64,000 nt of DNA from the NCBI GenBank assembly GCA_025345505.1, contig JANVCC010000011.1, forward strand, positions 8,323,098 through 8,387,097. Direction: 5' to 3'. The DNA is from Todiramphus chloris collaris (lineage: Eukaryota; Chordata; Aves; Coraciiformes; Alcedinidae). Below, one piece after another: positions 1 through 12,600 of this stretch; within the stretch, counting starts at the first letter, position 1, and each line of letters begins with the position of its first letter. The notes below the pieces were generated by a model, which was given only the letters and a program-made list of their open reading frames with translations, searched no databases and was not told the DNA's origin. Both the position numbers and the translations under genes were made by a program.

Positions 1-215
1 GGGGGTCTGGCAGCGGCGCGGTGTCCGCTTGCCGCCCCTCCCGGGAGGGGGCAGAGCCCGCGGGCGCGGCCCCTCAGTCCCGCGGGTCGAGGTTTCGCGG
101 AGGTGCGGGGGGGGACGGACGGGACGGCGGCCGCCTGCGGGATGCCGCCTGCGTTCCTTGTCTTGCTCACCCCGATACCCGCTCCCCTCGGGCTGGAGGG
201 GGCTCGCGGCTTCTC
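1..215 (+). promoter_or_regulatory. CDKL5: CpG island, probable CDKL5 promoter / non-coding exon 1 region (cut by window edge)
   Basis: The first 180 bases are about 78% G+C and hold about 25 CpG dinucleotides by hand count, close to the number expected from composition. The next several kilobases are AT-rich and CpG-poor. That contrast marks an unmethylated promoter island. The only gene seen downstream on this strand is CDKL5, whose human counterpart also has a non-coding first exon in a CpG island followed by a very long intron 1, so the island most likely holds its start site and exon 1. I cannot fix the start site or the exon 1 donor. Several GT sites after AG exist (for example near 75-105), and none is clearly better than the rest. 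The island may extend upstream of the window, and it could equally serve a divergent neighbour. Confidence 0.65.
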
Positions 216-2600
216 TAAAAAGATCACCCTTAGATTGTTATGATTTGGGCGAGGGACGTTTTTTCCGTGGGTTTTTTTTTCGTGTTTTGTTTTTTTTGTG
301 TGTGTTCTTTTAATTTTTTTTTAATTATTATTATTATTTTAACATCAGTCGCGCTGTTTCTGTGCTTGTGCGTTTTCTGTGCCAGTTATGAGAAAATACA
401 CTGGTTGTTATCAAGTGGGTAGGTGGTGATGGAGAGCATCAGAGGGGACAACACCCAGGAGAGAAGGCTATTCCTCAGTTTGAGCCGCTAGGAAGAAGAG
501 TGATTCCGGGATTCCCATTGCTGGGCTATTCCCTGATTCTGCTCTCAGGTTTCATCTGTTAGATTGGTTGGTGAGCAAAGAAAACTCGGTTGCTATCCTT
601 GGACTTGAGCAGATGGAAAGGGAAAAGGATTTTTTCCGAGCAGGGTTTTGTGTGTTTGCAGCAGTGCCCCTTCCTGGGTTAAGGGAGCGAGAAGCTCTTC
701 TGCTATTCCGTTCTCTTTGGTGTATGCGAGGGCTCTTGTGCGCTGTTGCCGATGCTGAACTACTCCAGCCTCTCTCTCAGGGATCCTCCTTCCGTCTGCA
801 TCGTGCACTGCCTACCATTGCTGCGGCAGGTAGCTGTCTGAAACAGCAACAGCGTGAAACTGCCATAGTGAAATTAGTAATGATCATGCAAATTCCCGGG
901 TGCTGTGCCTTGGGTGGAGGAAGCTATAACCTGACTTCTACTTGGGAGATGTGTCGAGATGGTAATACGCTGGTCACGGTCGTATTTGGAAGAGTTCTTA
1001 TTTATTGTAAATGTATATTTATTTAGCAAAGCTTTGGAATGCCTCAAACAGGCTGTAAGGGAACGGGAAACGGAGGAGAGCTAGGAAAATCCATTGGCAT
1101 AGTGATAGATGCAGATCATGAATAGCCTTCAGGTTCTGCAGTATTGCAGGAGAGAAGTTTTAAATAGTCCTATTAGTTTCTTTTATTGTCCTTTTGCCCC
1201 TCTGCTGTTTTTTAGAGGTGTTGGGCACAGCCAGCTTCTGATAGAATGAATGATCAAGTTATATATTGCCAGTTGATAGTGGTTTCTTGGCTAATACCAT
1301 CTACAGTTCCCACTTCATTTTACTGTCTATGAGGACACAACTATTTTTTCCTCACAGATCTCAGTGTAAGGGCGCCAAATCTAACATTTTAGATAGTCTG
1401 TTGGCTTTGCCTAAAACTTGGGTTTGCCTATGATTTTTCTTGTCTTAGTGTGTGTGTGCGCTCACTGACTTAACACCCAAGAGATCTGCAGCTGGAAAAA
1501 AAAGCCACCTTTTTATAAAATATACCTGTCCATAGCAGAAAAATGAAGCGCCATTTTAATAGGTACGCTGAATAATACAAGTATTGGCTTTTTCTATTGT
1601 GCAGACTTAAATACTACATCTAATTGCGTGGGTGTTTAAGATTTCTCTCATTTTGCTTATTTGCCAAAAGGAAGGAAAATCTCCCCCCTTTGTACTCTGG
1701 CAAGATGTTCTGCAAGGAGGGAGCTTGCCTGAAGAAGCTTCCACGTTGAGTAACTCCCAGGAGTATGGCCTTGTTTGTCAGTATTTACCTAAAACTGTAG
1801 TGTTTAGGAATTTAAATCAAAATTGTATCAAATTCTTTGTCACCGTGTCTTAACCACCAAGATTTTTCTGGCATGCAGAAAAACTGGATGATGTGTTAGA
1901 ATGAGTGAAGGACCATAGTTTATAGGCAAGGGGAGAAAGCTGAAGCTGTAGCAAGCAAGTGCTGGAGCAAGTGCTGTATCGTGTTTTGGGACTAGGTCTT
2001 TTGAATTCATTTCAGCCAGTGCTTAGACCTGCAGTTGAAAGCAGATGTCATCATTCAGAAATGCACATGTAAGAAGTATTTGTGTTGTGCCTGCTTTCTA
2101 ATTTTAATTGAATGCTGACAATTTTAATGAATCTGATACATAATCCATTGTTGGTTTATTATAACGATTTATTTATTTATTTATTGATGTTTTAGATTTG
2201 ACCTTTATGAAAGCCTAGACTCTAAATTTGTTTTGATTCCTTTCGTCTGACTTTAAAATGAGAGTTGTAAGAAACCTGATAGTGTTGTAGCTGATCTGCT
2301 GTAGCTTAGTTTTCAAAAGTTGGAGTGTTGAAACAAAGAAAGTACAGACGCATTTTAATGTTCTTGTAGATCCTTTCAGTTTAGTTTAATAATGACGAGG
2401 AAAAAAATCCACCTTGATATTTAAACACTGAAACGTTTATGTTTACTGTAGCGCTATATTTCTAACAAACCCCTTGAGAATATTAATTGCATAAGCCTTT
2501 TTTACCAGTGAAGTGGCTACAGGAAAATGTAAAAAAACATGCATGATTAGTATAGAGAGAGGTTTAGACTAGTCTATGGGAAGCTAGTATTGGAGCACTG
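216..2600 (+). other. CDKL5: CDKL5 intron 1, proximal part
   Basis: This is inferred intron between the CpG island and the first CR1 fragment. It begins with a strongly T-rich tract at about 262-342. It also holds a short ATTT tetranucleotide run near 2167-2185. No coding exon or RNA gene is recognised. The 152-codon open frame at 568-1026 has no recognisable protein features and is probably a chance frame. Confidence 0.55.
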
Positions 2601-2950
2601 GTGTAGTTAATGCCATGTGCCAGCATTCGAAGGGTGGCTACAAAGAAGATGAAGACTCCCCTTTTACAAGGAGTCACTTGGAAAAGATAAGGGGTAATGT
2701 GTACCAGCTACTCCTGGGGAGATTCCAATTGGACACAAGAGGAAAATCTTTCACAGTGAGAACAATCAGCCGTTGGAATAATCTCCCCAGGGAAGCGGTG
2801 GATTCTCTAACATTGGATACTTTTAAGATTTGGCTGGACAGGGTGCTGGGCCATCTTGTCGGCTCAGCAAAGCCATCTTCTTGGCTTTGCCCGGAAAAGT
2901 TGGACCAGGTGATTCTTGAGGTCCCTTCCAACCTGGGACTCTATAACGCT
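2601..2950 (+). mobile_element. CR1 LINE 3'-end fragment, sense to CDKL5
   Basis: The + strand reads through the decayed C-terminal end of a CR1-type reverse-transcriptase ORF. It contains WNNLPREAVDS followed by LDTFKIWLDRVLGHL, which matches the usual avian CR1 pattern of WNRLPREVV...SLEVFKARLDGAL. It ends with the typical CR1 tail wording (gaggtcccttccaacct) followed by a degenerate form of the terminal ATTCTATG-type repeats. Only the last 350 bp or so survive, as expected from 5'-truncated insertion. It is not a functional gene. Confidence 0.85.
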
Positions 2951-3424
2951 GGTGGGGTTTGACACTAGCAGTGGCTATTTCTGTTGTTATATGGAGCAGG
3001 GCTATGTGAGTGGGAGAAGAGCGAAGACTCAAGTACAAGGTAGAATAAGAGAATAATTTCTGTATGCTGAAAACCCCCTCTCTCTATACATGATGAAAAA
3101 CCAGTTCAGTGCTGTTATGAAAATAGCTATTTATAATACTGACTATATATGGAGGCTCTTGAAAACTGTTCATATATAAGCATTTGCTTTCTCTCTCTCA
3201 CACGTAACACTCAGCCATAGAAATCTGGAAAGAAAAAAATAACCAGCAGTTTTCCTAGGTATTATTTAACGTCTGGATAAGACACATATTCTTATTTAGG
3301 ATAATTTTCTTCAGCTTATGCGCTTACTCTGAGCAGAGAGGGAACATGGGTCATGAAACAGCAATGAGAGGGAGCTACCCTGAAAATGTGTTGACATGGA
3401 GGATAAATCAAGTCATTGTGAACT

Positions 3425-3457
3425 GTGCGCGCGTCGTGCGAAAGGAACGAGAAGCGC
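3425..3457. other. Short CpG-dense patch in AT-rich intron
   Basis: Seven CpG dinucleotides fall within 33 bases (core gtgcgcgcgtcgtgcg). The surrounding kilobases contain very few. No gene or repeat boundary is recognised here. It may be an unmethylated regulatory site, a remnant of a young insertion or chance. Confidence 0.4.
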
Positions 3458-6177
3458 TTACATTTGTCATAACTTCTATTTGAGAAATTTGAAGAATTTT
3501 AGCACTACTCATGAGCTAAACATAGCAACTCTAGATTTTTATCTTGATTTCTGTATTGGAACATCAAGGCATGGCAATGATCAGTGACTTGCTATCACTG
3601 AAGAGTATATGTAATATAATGATTAATAGAGGTTTCCTTGTTCAGAATTCTGTACTCTATAATACTTCAGCGTCTAGATGGAGATTTGTTTGTGAATAGT
3701 AATACCTGCTTTCTGCATCAGAAGCAGTAAGAATTTATTTCATAATACAAATTAAGCATTGAAACAATACATATGTGAACTGAGGACATCACTGTTACAA
3801 CATCAGCCCTCTTGCTGAGTCTCTGCAGTTTCATAATATTAAATATGGACAAAAGAAAAAAGTTAAACTTTTGAATCTTCACAGTGCTAATGTATTCTGC
3901 TTTTAAAAATAAGGAGGGTTTTATTTAGAATGTGATAATGTATTTCTTTGTCACTGTTTTAAATAGGATATTTTAGCATAGCAGAAATAATTGTGTTAAA
4001 TATCTTGATGAAATCACAATGAAAGAACAAAATAAATTTAAATGGTTCTACATGTCTTAAACTGTTGCTATAGAAATATTGACATTTTAAAAATTATTTA
4101 TTTTTTTCTGCCTTTTCTGAGGCAACCATGAGAATTTCATAGACATAGGCTAGCCTTCAGAGAATTTCTATGCCCATTTCCTTTAGGCAAAATAGCTTTC
4201 AGAAATGAATGTATGAGCTCTCAAGTTAGGTTTGTGTTCTCTGTTCATAGGAAGGCTGAAATCTAAGTTATGTTTTAGTTGGCTGTGGAGTCAAAGCAGT
4301 GTTCTGCCATGACTTAAAACAAGGGAAAATGTGTATGGAATAAGTAGATAGTTAATATGTGATGACTTTCTGTGATACTTTTCTGTGATACTGAAGTATT
4401 TAGGTCTCCAGAAGCTTTTAATTCTAGCTTTAGTGCAATTAGATTTATTTTTCTAACATTACGTCAGAAGTGTTGTTAGTGTGTTCCAGTTCGGCTTCAA
4501 ATTTGTATTCCTAATCTAAGCTGGATGAACCATCTAGCATTGGAATTGCCTGTTGTTGTCTTAAATCAACTGAAGGATTAATTTTCATTTTTAACAATAG
4601 GATAATTCAACATTGATACTTACTTTGGAAAAAGAAGATAATCCTGCTGTGGGTGGCATTCATGAGAATTACTTGCCTGGCATAATTTTTTTAAAAAAGG
4701 GGAGAGCAGCCCCAAACCAAGGCCCAAATTTCTTCTGTAAAAAACCCAAAATGTGACAATTGTTAACTGAATCCTCAGCATGCCAGCCGCATAGAGCTCC
4801 ATTATTTTGGTGAATTGTATCACTGTCTCTGTTAACCTTTTCTTATAGATGACTATAGAAGTACAGATGTAACACACTGCTCCATTCAACTGAAGGAAAG
4901 GGAGGATGTGGCTGTAGGGTGCAGTAGAATCAAATATTTATTAAACTATTAAGTATATCTATAACAAAAAATAATTTTGGGAGCTTGAATATAAAACCAA
5001 AACTTTTTTCACTTCCCCCTACACTTTTCTTCATAGTTAGGTGTCAACATTTAAAAGTAATGTATTGTAGGACTGTGCATTTCTTAGTGAATTCAGAGAA
5101 ATGCTTGGCACTTACAATGATTTATTTGTAGGAGAGAATTCTTACCTAGCTTAATTCCTTAGAACTATATTTTGGTTGTTCTCATCAGTTAACAACTACT
5201 TGTGAAGCCCTTGTGTTTATGAGGAAACTCTTAGTTTTCAAACTCCCTGAATTGTTCTGCTCTTGAAATAGATTTTTTTTTTTTAATTTTAATTAAGTTC
5301 CTATGGAATTTATAATTATCTGGAGTAACTATCTGGCATAGAATCACTTGGAATTTTCCAGTATGAATGACTGAGTTATCTTGGTTCTTATAAAGTGAGC
5401 AACTACTCGGGTGTAAAGTCCCACTTATGTGTGAAGTAAGTGAATAGCTACTTGAAGGTACACCAGTTCAGTGCTTCACAGTCTCATCCCTGTCTCACCT
5501 TGAGAAGGCAGATCTTTCTGTTTGGCCTGCATGTGATAAACTGGGTGACATTTTAACTTGTTAGAACAATCTGATTTCGTGGCTACAAAATAACAGCTGG
5601 GTGGTAACTTCTTTTTTAAAGCTCCATACCAGCAAGTGGGACTTTGTACTTCCATATTGATTTTTAAAGCATATAAATTTTTGAATTAAACTTGAGAGCA
5701 CAGTTAAGTTTGTGTTTATAAGTTTCCTACTTCTTCCTAAATTCCTAATCTTAAGAAGGTCATCTTTATTTTTTTGTGTAATTCCCATCTCACAGACCGC
5801 CTGTATTTGTCTACCTGTGCATCAGCACTATACTGCTGTTGGTAGGGCAGCGAGTCTGTTGTGCCCTGAATATTGCAGACTCGTGATGCTTCACAGCTCT
5901 CTGTCCTCTTCCCTTTTCATCTGGACAATGCTTCTACAGGACAGCAAAGAGGAAACTGATATGATGGGAGTCCCGTAGTAGATAAACTTCAAAAGTTTGC
6001 TGAAAGGATTTGGATATTATTCTTTGCCGGCCTTTGCTACAAATTTCAGTATGCCTGGTAGGTTTAAGTTGTGTGCTGCAGCTTCTAATGTTAGTTGGAG
6101 GTTCATCAGAGCAGTTTTTCATGCATAAATGCAAGGTACTGTTATTGTTCTGCATCTTCCAAGACAGCGTAGTGTGT

Positions 6178-6252
6178 GGTTTTCTGTTTTGTTTTTGCTT
6201 TGTTTTGTTGTTGTTGGTTTTGTTTTTTGCTTGTTTGGTTAGTTTTTTTTTA
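6178..6252 (+). repeat. T/G-rich low-complexity tract
   Basis: Degenerate GTTTT/GTTG repeats on the + strand, about 75 bp, with no coding potential. Similar tracts recur along the window at about 9.6, 16.1, 27.6, 40.7, 46.8, 47.8 and 52.3 kb. Confidence 0.8.
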
Positions 6253-9200
6253 ATAGAGATTGCATTTTTAGTTGTTATCTGAAATAATAATAGCAAAACT
6301 GAGGTTCATGGAAGGTCGGGGTATGTCAAAGCTGGCTTTTCATAAAGCTGCTCTTGTCAGAGCTTACACCTGTTCTAAATTCCCGTTAACCTGCTGTGTT
6401 CAGTAGAAACTTTTCCTGCAATTTCTTTTCAGCTACTGTAAAGTTTCCTCTTCTGGTTTTTATTTTGAACACTTGGCAGCGTTTTGTTTATTCCCTAGAG
6501 TTGCTTAAGCCCTCTACAAATATTTGTGCATGTGTAATAAGTTAAACATAAACATATGTTTAACTTCAGTTGTGTTGCTTATGGAGATGTGTATAAAGGA
6601 TTGGGGGCATCTGACTTTAGTTTTTATGTGACCCCCTTCAGAGGTGAAGAAGTCTTAAAAGTGTCCAAACACATAGCACCTCATATCCTACATGAAACTG
6701 GTATTAATCCCACATCTTGATATTTCAAATTCATGTTGTTTAAAATAGTTGGTAGATATACTAGCAGCTCTTAATTGTTTTCTGTGTTGTTAGAATATAC
6801 CTTGGGGAAAAAATAGGGGACAGGCCTATATTTATGATAACTTAGAATAAGTTTGCTTTTTGTGTTGTGTACTCTTGGAGATCAAAAAAAGTTTAATTTA
6901 CTTATGGGTTACTTATGCATAGAGCTGTTCATCCAAAAGTTAAAGCTCTTTATTAGTCAGAGTAGACAATTGTCATAGCAGTGATAATAGATGTCAATAA
7001 TTTTCAATTTTGAACCTCCAAACACACACTTTTTCAATTGTATCCTTTTTTTTATTGCAAGATGGGTGTTCACTGTAGTGAGGCTGAATTTTTAAATACA
7101 GAACACCCCCTCCCCAACTTTCTGTTGCTGTTTAACAGTATTGCTTTGGGTATTTTGAAGTGATAATTAACATCGGGGATGGAAGAGGGACCTCAAGACC
7201 TGCTTAAAAGCAGTATTTTTCTAAAAACATATTTATTCTTAAAATGTCACTAAGAAGTTGTGTAAATTATTCTCTTTCCAGGGCACCTTTTTTCTTTTTC
7301 CTCCCTAGCTATGCTTAACTCATTTTAATGACACTGCTGCATTATCTTCTTTTGAGCACTTGAAGAAAGAATTCCAGCAAAAAGGAAGCAAAAGTCTTTG
7401 GTGAAAGCAGGGATTTTTTTCCTCCTTTTTAACTCTGAGCCTCTCCTTTTTTTGTTTCTAGTCTTAATCTGCCACATCAACAATGTTGCCATCTGGTTGT
7501 TTGTTTAACCTCTGCAAAAAATGCTTCTATTCTTCTTTGACTTGCCTGTCAGAGAACGATGAAGTTGCAGTATTCCTGAATCCACCACTCCAGACATGTA
7601 CACGTAGTATACTATTATCTGCCTACATCTATAAGCTTTACAAGAAACAACAAAAGAAAACCCCCAAATCTCTCGCCTTAACTAATCCTTGTATGAAAAC
7701 ACCTACAATGATCCTATGCTTGCTTCAGAAGTTTCATGCTTTAAAAACTTGAGTCTACCTTATGGACCTCTTCACACTTTCCTGATCCATCTGTTCATCT
7801 AGCACAGCGTCTTTTCTATCCCTTCACACAATCTTAGGCTGTTGAAATGCAAGACGCCTTTGCAGATCCTTTAATTGGTAGTAGTCTTTATTTTTACTTC
7901 TCTACATCTTCTTGTATTTCTTGAAAAAAAAGATTCCAAACCAAACTCAAAAAAAACCCCCCATAACCCCAAATACTCCACCCTAAAATCCTGTGTTTCC
8001 TTTCTCCTTTTTTTATGTTAGCATTATTACTACCAAGGATATTTTAAATTACATGCTATTATAATGTTTTTATGCAACAATTCTTTTTCTACTTAACTGA
8101 GAATTCTTGTTTGGGTACAGCTTGTGTTTAAATACAGTTATTTATGGAGCACTGTAGCTGTACATCGTGACGTACAGTCAGTAATGTGTTGATCCGGTAA
8201 GTCTATAAAGCTACTACTTTCTGCTGTATAGCCTATGATAAACCAGAACACCTTGAAGTGGGGAGTGGCTAGTGCTGATGAAATGCCTTGTGGAACAGGT
8301 GGGACTTCAAAGTTTTATTTTAGTTTGGGGGAAGGTTGCTTATGCAATTGTTCCATCTGTCCATCCATCTGTCCATTAGCCTGTCCTCCCACCCTGCCAG
8401 TAATTTCTGAACCACTTGCTCAATTCCTGGTCAACTTTGGCAGAGGGGTGGCATTCTCCGGTTCTGTTACAGACACTCAGGTCTTGGGGAAACAGGCAGA
8501 TGGTTGGAGAAGAGACAGGGTAAGAAACAGGGAGACCTCTTGTGTCTCTGTGGTCAGCCTGTAGTAATACTTAGGATATTTGCTGCCATGTGTGCGAAGT
8601 ACAGGTAGTAGGAAAAGTGAGAGGCGTGAAGCTCATGTGATAGGTTATTGCATACATCACTGGGACAGTAATACTGGGATGATATTCTAGGTGGGAAGTA
8701 AGGCTACTCTCATGAGTAGACATATGACCCAGAGTTATTGTGGAAGACTGTTTGACAGTGCCTGGTGCGGGTTATGCAGAGGTGTAATTTAGAGGTTTAA
8801 AGAATTTCTTATCTTTAAAGAAATTAGAGCTGCTCAGTTGAAACCTATCATAAAGAGCAAGGGAAAAGGAGAGAATTGTAGGTGGATTAGAGAACATGTC
8901 ATCTGATGTACGTGGGTAAGAGGTTGTACATACCCTACAAAGTCAGTGACAGAAATATGAACTTGATGCAGAAGGAGAGTGGCAGCCAACCAGGAGGAAC
9001 TTCAAGCATAGAACCTCATATATAGAATAGAGGGGGATTAGAGAGAAAAGAGGTGTTGTAGCACAGCAAAACAGTTAGAAATCACTGAAATATTTATCGA
9101 AGAACTTGGAGGACTAAAATATGTTCCATTTAGGATTTCAAGAATTCTGAAGCTTCAACACAACAGATGTGTTGCTTGACTTTCTTTAAAAACTGTACTA

Positions 9201-9585
9201 CTGCTATAAATGCAAACAGATTTCGATATGAAGGTGACAGTGTGGGATGCCCACAGTAATAGTAACAAAACAGTGTTTTCAGAAGGTGAACCTTGACTCT
9301 GCTTTTCTTAACCAAATGGCTATTCCTGTCATTTGGAGATCATTAAATCTGTTTCAGTAAATTCTATACATACTGACTTTTTATTTGCCTAAAGCTCTAT
9401 GAGTGAACAGTGTATTTGAAATAAATCATGGCCTTACTTCTCTTAAGCTAGTTTTTCAGTTGCTTCTCCTGACTCAAATGATGCGATGTAACTCACAGGA
9501 AAAAATTTAATGTATATTTGTAGTTAATGTCTTTTAAACTTAAGATTGTTTTAACTGTAAGTTTGGATACTGGGAGGTGTTTGGT

Positions 9586-9655
9586 GGGTTGTTTGTGTTT
9601 CGGTTTTTTTGATTGGTGTTTAATGTTGTTGTTGGTTTTTGTTTTGTTTTTTCTT
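9586..9655 (+). repeat. T/G-rich low-complexity tract
   Basis: About 70 bp of degenerate GTTT/GTTG repeats. Confidence 0.7.
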
Positions 9656-12600
9656 GTGGGATAAATCAAATTTTTTATACAAATCACCATAAGATACAAT
9701 GATTAAAATTGTGTTGCAAACAATATGTATGGATGAAGGGGAGATAGGAAGGTATTTGTATTAAGGCCAAAATCCGCTCATCTTTGATCATACAAAGTAC
9801 TGAACCACCCTGGGAGGCTAGAAGGCCTATCCTGTATTTTTCCACACCAGTAAAATGGGTGACCTTTTGTTTGACTGTTCCAGTTCCAGTCACTTAAAAT
9901 AACATTTGAGCTATTGTTGGCTATTTCACTGAAAATGGAATGGCAGATCAAGCTTGTTAGCTTGCTCTTCTTCAAAGGAATTAACAAAGAGGAAGTATAC
10001 TGTCCTCCTAAATAGACTACATGAAGCATTGATGCTAATGAAAAAAAGATTGTTCAATTTTAGAAAATATGAATAAACAGTTTTACTGTGGTAAATTAAC
10101 TTTCTTACTCTAAAATAACTGTTTTGGTTTTTTTTATACTAGTTCTTACACTTTTTTAATATCTCTATTTTTTAAAAGAATTTATTAACAGTGGTTGTAA
10201 CTTTCAGTTTGACTATCAAACTATTTTCTGGATTTTTCTTAATTGCTTAGGGTTTAATATAACTTCATGATTTTGATCATTAGTTTTACTTTTTATATCT
10301 TTTTATCTTGCGAAGTACAACAGTAGTCACAACAGAATGATCCCCACAGATACGCACAAGCTGCCAAGCCCCGTGAACCCTTACCATCTGATAGATATAC
10401 ATAGCCCCAAATCTGGGGAATGTCTTGTAGCATGAAATGTACAATGATGATGGTCTAGGGCGTGTCATGCATGAAAATAAGAGTGTATTTTTATACCATC
10501 AAGTCTTGAGGATAGGGGCTGTATGATGAGACCCCCACCCTAATTTGTGCTTATGGAAGTTGCTGTACCGGTAAATGAACGCTTTCAGTTTCTTCCACCT
10601 GTTGTGAATGTAACGAATACTTACAAAGGAAAATATGGTGTCTTTCCTTAAAGCTGGTTTTGCATATGATGCTGAGAATTAAACAGCAAAAGTCAGGTTG
10701 CAGTAATGAAATGGAGGCAGGGATGAAAACAAGACTATTTTGTTGACCATATTTACTGATTCCTCATCTGTTGTGGAACCCTAATATTGGGAGACCTGCG
10801 TGCTGGGTCCCGTGGAAGACTATGTGTCTTCTGCTGGGCTGTGGGATCAAGAGCGACCTGGTACAGGGCTGTGCTGAGCCTTCCTGCTCAAGATGAAATG
10901 CTGCCTGGGCAAGCTGTACTGCCCAAGTATCGTATTATTCAATGGACAGTAGTCCTTGTGCTGCACTGCTGATGTCTGAGAGGATATGTCATGCTAAAGG
11001 TTTAAACTGGGGAGCTGTGGATTCAGTTCAATGTTCTTGACAGCTCTATGTATTTGTACAGTGTTAATTTATGGGGGTTTTTTTTAATCATTTTGTGTCT
11101 CATTTATATTTCTTGGAATGAAAATCTGGACCATTTGTGAAGATGAAATAACTGGATTTTATTTCAAGTGCAATCGTAGATTTGGTTGAAATGGACTTTG
11201 AGTCAGTTACGTTTTTGAGGTGGATGGTGACTTTTCCCTAGATTCCTTTTCCTTGTCTTTAGACTTTATCATTTTATTGAGGAACCGAAGGACAGATTAA
11301 AGAAATTCTAGGTTTTCATATTCATTACGTATGACAGACTGTGGTGGTGAAGCTCCTCTGCTGAAAACCAGAAAGAAATTTGAACGTGATGTAAATTGCT
11401 TAATGTCTGCCAGTGCCTGGTAGTTATACAGAACAGATTGTCGTCATGATACCACAGCAGAAGTGGTGGTAGAGTATGCTTTAACTTTGAGTTTCAATCT
11501 AGAAACAAGATAGCAAAAGCTGAGATTGTTTTTAACATCTGATAACACTTCCATGAAAATAGTTTTGTCCAGTTGCATTTTGCAAGCAGAAGCATTGTAG
11601 CATAGTGGGTGCTCATACTGAGGTTCTGTAGGACTAGTGGTAGAACAGCAAGTGATGCTGGGATCCATAAGTATTTGTAGGCTAGGGAATTTCCTGTGGT
11701 GTTTGCTTTAAGATTGACTCTGCGTAAAAAAATGTACAAAATAGACTGTTAATGATTTACAGTTTTATTATAAATCAAACTTGTAATTTAAAAACTGATT
11801 TTGTAACAACTAATTTAACAAAGCCTTATTTCTAATCTAGTTTAGCTAAAAAGAGCTTTTAAGGATGTCTTGCTGCTGTTTCTAGTATTATCGCATGCCA
11901 CCAGTTCTCATATGGCCCACATTTATAGTCATTTATGATCCTTTATGTGGGACTGCCAACAGAGATATATTGGAAAAATACTGGATTCATTTTTTAATAC
12001 AAGGAATATACCTTTTGTGCTTTTGATGTGATGTATTAGGAAACAGAGAAAATGCTACCATGCTAACAGCTTATTTTTTTCCTGATTATATTTTTTAGAA
12101 AACTGAAAGCGTTTGTACAAAGGTCACAGATTATGTTGTAAGTTTTGTCCGTTAAATATACTTCTAAATGAACTGAAGAGAAATTACCCAAGATATATAT
12201 GGACTATTGGAATATGAAGGAGTAAGAGTATTTTTAAATAATTTTCAAGACAGTCTTCTCCTGGAATATGTGCATACTAAATTTATTATGGTTTTCTTTT
12301 TCCTGCTAACTTCTTCAGTTTGATAAGTCTTTTTCCATTTTCTTTGATTAAATGAAGACGTTCGCTTTTGAACATTGTTCCTTAATACAGAATAACGTAA
12401 TGTATATTGTTTTTGTCAGTTTTACAGTTGTTATAACTCATTAGGATGCTTTCTAATAAATCCACCTGAGGAAAATAATACCAACATTTAATTAATAGCA
12501 AAAATCATTCAAGGAGAAGAGACAGCTCAAATGAATCTAGAAAAATAAAAAGATAAAAGCAAGTGCTGAGCAACTGCACTGCAGTTCCTAGGAGAAATGT

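Noticed and set aside
568..1026. 152-codon + frame just after the CpG island as a first coding exon
   Set aside because: No recognisable motif, biased composition, no clear splice donor joining it to CDKL5, and the CDKL5 start is securely in exon 2.
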